DNA of 64,000 bases. It comes from Hahella sp. CCB-MM4 (GTDB taxonomy: Bacteria > Pseudomonadota > Gammaproteobacteria > Pseudomonadales > Oleiphilaceae). A program made the position numbers and the translations under genes. The notes beneath the pieces are model-generated. The model had not been told where the DNA came from, did not search any database, and saw only the letters and a program-made list of their open reading frames with translations. The stretch lies in assembly GCF_002260525.1 (NCBI RefSeq), contig NZ_MRYI01000002.1:248001-312000 (forward strand). Direction: 5' to 3'. Shown piece by piece: positions 61,246 to 64,000 of this stretch; the stretch's first letter is position 1, and the number at the start of each line of letters is the position of its first letter.

Positions 61246-64000
61246 TTAGGGAAGAACAAAACTGTCGGCGTTGTTGTAGTAGTGGGCTCCACTATCCAAC
61301 CACTCTGCAATCAGTCTGAGTTCCGCCTCGGTGAGCATTCCCATATGCTCCGGCGTGCTTCCCCCACCACTACTGCTTGAAGCATCCACTTCGTATTCAT
61401 CATCATCAGGATCATCGTCAAACATGCTGAAGAAACGAGCGCTGGCGATCGCTCCACGGGCGCTCATCAATCGACGGGTAAAACAGACATCAGGATTCGG
61501 TAAAACCGTCAGCTCCCCCTCAACACCATCTGGGCAGTCTGTGTTCGGATCAACTTCGATCCAATCGCCATCAACGTTCTTCTGGTAGTAGTCCGGTTTG
61601 AATAATTCCACATAGGACTGCACCTGACGCGGGTCCCAAGGGGCCGGATCACCACCGAGAAGCAAATCACCACCGGAACCACCACCTCCCGGACATTTGT
61701 CCTGAGGATTATTGTCGGCTTTGTCATGGCAACTGGTACAGGATTTCACATCACCGGAAGGAATGGTACGACAGGCATCCCATATCGGCTGGATGTGCTC
61801 CAGATAGTTAATGGTCGCCTTACAATCGGCATTCCAATCCGTCAGACAGGTCGAATTATTCACCGGTACCGGTGTGGTCAAATCAGCATAGGTATTACTG
61901 AAGGCCAATGAGTCATCCGGTGGATCGCTCCAGAAATCCTCAAACGACAGAATATTGGCCCAGGTCGCTGGAATTTGTCCCAAATAGTCGACCAAGGCCT
62001 CTGCCATTGTATCCTGCCAGTTAATCGCACGAATCAATGGATTGGCGTTTGGAAAGGCCATGCCGTCACCCGGGGCTCCAGGGTTTGCGGACGCCAACTG
62101 AACATCCGTACGGGCATGGGGAATATCGTTCTCCGGATCATGGCAGCCGTTGCAAGTCAGCACTTCATTCTTCTCCAATAGCAACGAGGCCGGATGCTTC
62201 ACCAGATAGTTATAGTTGTAATCCGATCTGCCGATTAGATCGACACGCTTCCCATATTTATTAACCACTTCGAAGACAAAACTGGTTTCCGCGGGCACTT
62301 TCACCATTGCCGAACCATCAGGTTCAACCATGGCATAGGAGAGAACATCGAACAAACCACGGCCGCCTGAACCCAATATCGGTGTTAAACCGAGCTTGGT
62401 GTTACTACCGTCCGTGGGATTCAGCACCGAATTATTCAACACCTCCTGCTCAAGATCGCCGGGGATACTGCGTTTCCCCAATACCCGAATAAAGCGCTCG
62501 GAACGATCATCCGGTCGAGTCAAACTTGGATCGCGCATGGTCACAATCCCGCCTTCCGGCGTGGCCATATCCACGCCATCACGATCGTACACACTGCGAA
62601 TACTGAATGCCGCTGAGTTATCGTCAAGCAATTGATCGAGTTTGACCCCGGTATACGGGTGAGCCCGATCATTGTATGCCCCTATGGCAATATCGGTATA
62701 CAACGCCTGGCCCTGACCTTTAACCACAGGCAAACGGGTATTGCTACCAGGGTCTACCGCCCAAATTCCATACTGGGGATCACTGATGTTTTCTTCTGAA
62801 GCATAGCCCTGGCATGGGGTCGTCAAACCATCCACTTTCACAAGGCACTGAGCCCAACCGGCCAGCAGGCGTCCTGTTCCATCGTTATATGGAGCCACCC
62901 CGCTGTACCAGCCGTTAGGGGAAACCTGATTGGGGTAGAAGTTAACCAGCCCGGGGGTCATCGATTCTTCAGCTTCACCGGTAATGCTGTCATCAACAGG
63001 CCTGTCAACGGCATAGAAATTCTTGCTATTGATCTTGACCACGTCGCCACCGTATATCGGATTATAGATATGGCGCATGATGGTGATGAGATTACCATCA
63101 GGAAGTGGAATAGGATCCATATAGTTGATGAAGGAAGCATCAGAAAACTCTTCATGCAAACTGCCGAAATAACGGTGCAGATTACCCCCGTTAGGAGTGA
63201 TTCTGTACAGGCTGAAGACGTCCTCAACAAAAATCCTTTCGGTGGTTGTGCTGCCCTCTATGGAAGCCCCACACTTATCATCCACGGTCCATTCTTTAGG
63301 TTCGTCCAGTCCTGGGGGAAACCCGCTCCCATTACCCTGGCCGTAGCCCCCGCCATGGGGATGAGTGTTGAAATTGGGATCGTCGATATTTTCCAGGGTA
63401 CAGTCTTCAAGGACTTCGTAAATGCGTCCAAATCGAATGAAGACCACCTGACCATCATCCATCGTGCTGGGTTCAATATCGTGAAATGCCCCAAAAGTAA
63501 TCTGCTCAATATTGGAACCATTGGAGTTCATCACATGAAGTAATGACGCCGGCTCATCAAAATCCTCAATGTATTCCCTGATATCGGAGACCCGGTAATC
63601 TCCCTTGGAAACCTGCCTGTCTGAGGAAAAAATAATACGGCCGTCATTGGTATATGTCGGATTCGTATCATTACCAAGATTCGCCGTTTCGTTGTCTGCA
63701 ATAACTCTGCGAACACCACCACTGGCGAAGTTATATTCATAGATATTCCAACTGCTGTGTGCCGCATTTCCGGAAGGTCCATGCGCAGCAAATACCACCT
63801 TGTCGCCATCAGGAGAAGCATCCAGATCCTTGACGTCATATGAGCCTCCACCGAAATAGGAGGTCAGTACATCCTTCTCTTCCGAGTCCAGGGCGATCCT
63901 GTCACGGACCATCAACCGGGCTCCAGGATTGAACTGGTAAGGAGCTCTGGGATCAAGCGGGGGCCTCAAGTTCAGAGATGAGGTGTCACCCATAGCCGGA
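61246..64000 (-). CDS. PD40/HzsA-like protein with CxxCH motifs (5' end outside the window)
   Basis: The frame runs to the window edge without a stop; the visible part is over 915 residues. The N-terminal portion has TolB/PD40 beta-propeller blades (ASPDGDKVVFAAHGPSGNAA, TYTNDGRIIFSSDR, DDGQVVFIRFGRIYEV). Two haem-type motifs, CNGCH and CTSCH, lie in the C-terminal third, with an acidic Gly/Ser-rich region and a final EAELRLIAEWLDSGAHYYN. The layout resembles HzsA-related proteins. Probably a periplasmic or surface electron-transfer or binding protein; no partner gene is visible. Confidence 0.7.
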   Translation of the reverse strand, partial: PAMGDTSSLNLRPPLDPRAPYQFNPGARLMVRDRIALDSEEKDVLTSYFGGGSYDVKDLDASPDGDKVVFAAHGPSGNAAHSSWNIYEYNFASGGVRRVIADNETANLGNDTNPTYTNDGRIIFSSDRQVSKGDYRVSDIREYIEDFDEPASLLHVMNSNGSNIEQITFGAFHDIEPSTMDDGQVVFIRFGRIYEVLEDCTLENIDDPNFNTHPHGGGYGQGNGSGFPPGLDEPKEWTVDDKCGASIEGSTTTERIFVEDVFSLYRITPNGGNLHRYFGSLHEEFSDASFINYMDPIPLPDGNLITIMRHIYNPIYGGDVVKINSKNFYAVDRPVDDSITGEAEESMTPGLVNFYPNQVSPNGWYSGVAPYNDGTGRLLAGWAQCLVKVDGLTTPCQGYASEENISDPQYGIWAVDPGSNTRLPVVKGQGQALYTDIAIGAYNDRAHPYTGVKLDQLLDDNSAAFSIRSVYDRDGVDMATPEGGIVTMRDPSLTRPDDRSERFIRVLGKRSIPGDLEQEVLNNSVLNPTDGSNTKLGLTPILGSGGRGLFDVLSYAMVEPDGSAMVKVPAETSFVFEVVNKYGKRVDLIGRSDYNYNYLVKHPASLLLEKNEVLTCNGCHDPENDIPHARTDVQLASANPGAPGDGMAFPNANPLIRAINWQDTMAEALVDYLGQIPATWANILSFEDFWSDPPDDSLAFSNTYADLTTPVPVNNSTCLTDWNADCKATINYLEHIQPIWDACRTIPSGDVKSCTSCHDKADNNPQDKCPGGGGSGGDLLLGGDPAPWDPRQVQSYVELFKPDYYQKNVDGDWIEVDPNTDCPDGVEGELTVLPNPDVCFTRRLMSARGAIASARFFSMFDDDPDDDEYEVDASSSSGGGSTPEHMGMLTEAELRLIAEWLDSGAHYYNNADSFVLP

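Overview
The window carries a complete Ysc-family (Yersinia/Pseudomonas-like) type III secretion system (T3SS). Its genes sit in three separate operons, mixed with candidate effector/chaperone pairs and unrelated cargo. The organism is most probably a free-living or host-associated gammaproteobacterium. The evidence is the gammaproteobacterial-style T3SS, an RND pump, a PEP-CTERM protein, an ECF sigma/anti-sigma pair and an HzsA-like multidomain protein. I cannot name the genus from sequence alone. No rRNA, tRNA, CRISPR array, integrase or intact insertion sequence is visible.

Layout. (1) 0.3-2.4 kb: a PEP-CTERM secreted protein with a likely sigma-54 promoter, a NIPSNAP-like protein and a CesT/ExsC-like chaperone. 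(2) 2.4-5.1 kb: a 916-residue MalT-type (STAND ATPase + LuxR HTH) regulator. It is divergent from the translocon operon and is the only obvious candidate T3SS regulator, since no ExsA-type AraC protein is present. (3) 5.6-13.9 kb (+): short needle-tip/filament candidate, LcrG-like protein, LcrH, YopB-like, YopD-like, a YopN-TyeA fusion, SycN, YscX, YscY and YscV. (4) 13.9-18.2 kb (-): a small lipoprotein coupled to an HEXXH putative metalloprotease, a hypothetical gene, a decayed small membrane protein, effector candidate 1 with its chaperone, and a SnoaL-like protein. (5) 19-25 kb: RND adaptor and pump, a lipoprotein and a second SnoaL-like protein. (6) 25.4-28 kb (-): effector candidate 2 with its chaperone, a 45-residue membrane peptide and a periplasmic solute-binding-like protein. 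(7) 28.4-34.9 kb (+): sctN-O-P-Q-R-S-T-U. (8) 35-47 kb (-): a secreted-repeat protein, small AT-rich membrane proteins, a 972-residue transglutaminase-like protein that lacks the catalytic Cys, and a 2273-residue surface protein. (9) 47.3-55 kb (-): methyltransferase, then sctL-K-J-I-G-F-E-D-C read from the promoter at 55 kb. (10) 55.2-56.8 kb (+): effector candidate 3 with its chaperone. (11) 57-60.4 kb (+): two RTX-type paralogs (one exported, one lipoprotein) followed by an ECF sigma factor and an RskA-type anti-sigma factor. (12) 60.5-64 kb (-): a SHOCT-like membrane protein and the 3' part of a PD40/HzsA-like CxxCH protein that runs off the window.

How it fits together. Operons 3, 7 and 9 supply the injectisome: secretin, rings, export gate, ATPase complex, needle, translocon and gatekeeper. 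Three CesT-type chaperones each sit beside an unrecognised 279-346-residue protein, the usual arrangement for T3SS substrates. A fourth CesT/ExsC-like chaperone lies just behind the MalT-type regulator, suggesting that secretion status may be coupled to transcription through a regulator class different from ExsA. Short tandem duplications of differing sequence recur across the window (8, 16, 20, 21, 23 and 24 bp units). Several lie in promoters or at gene ends.
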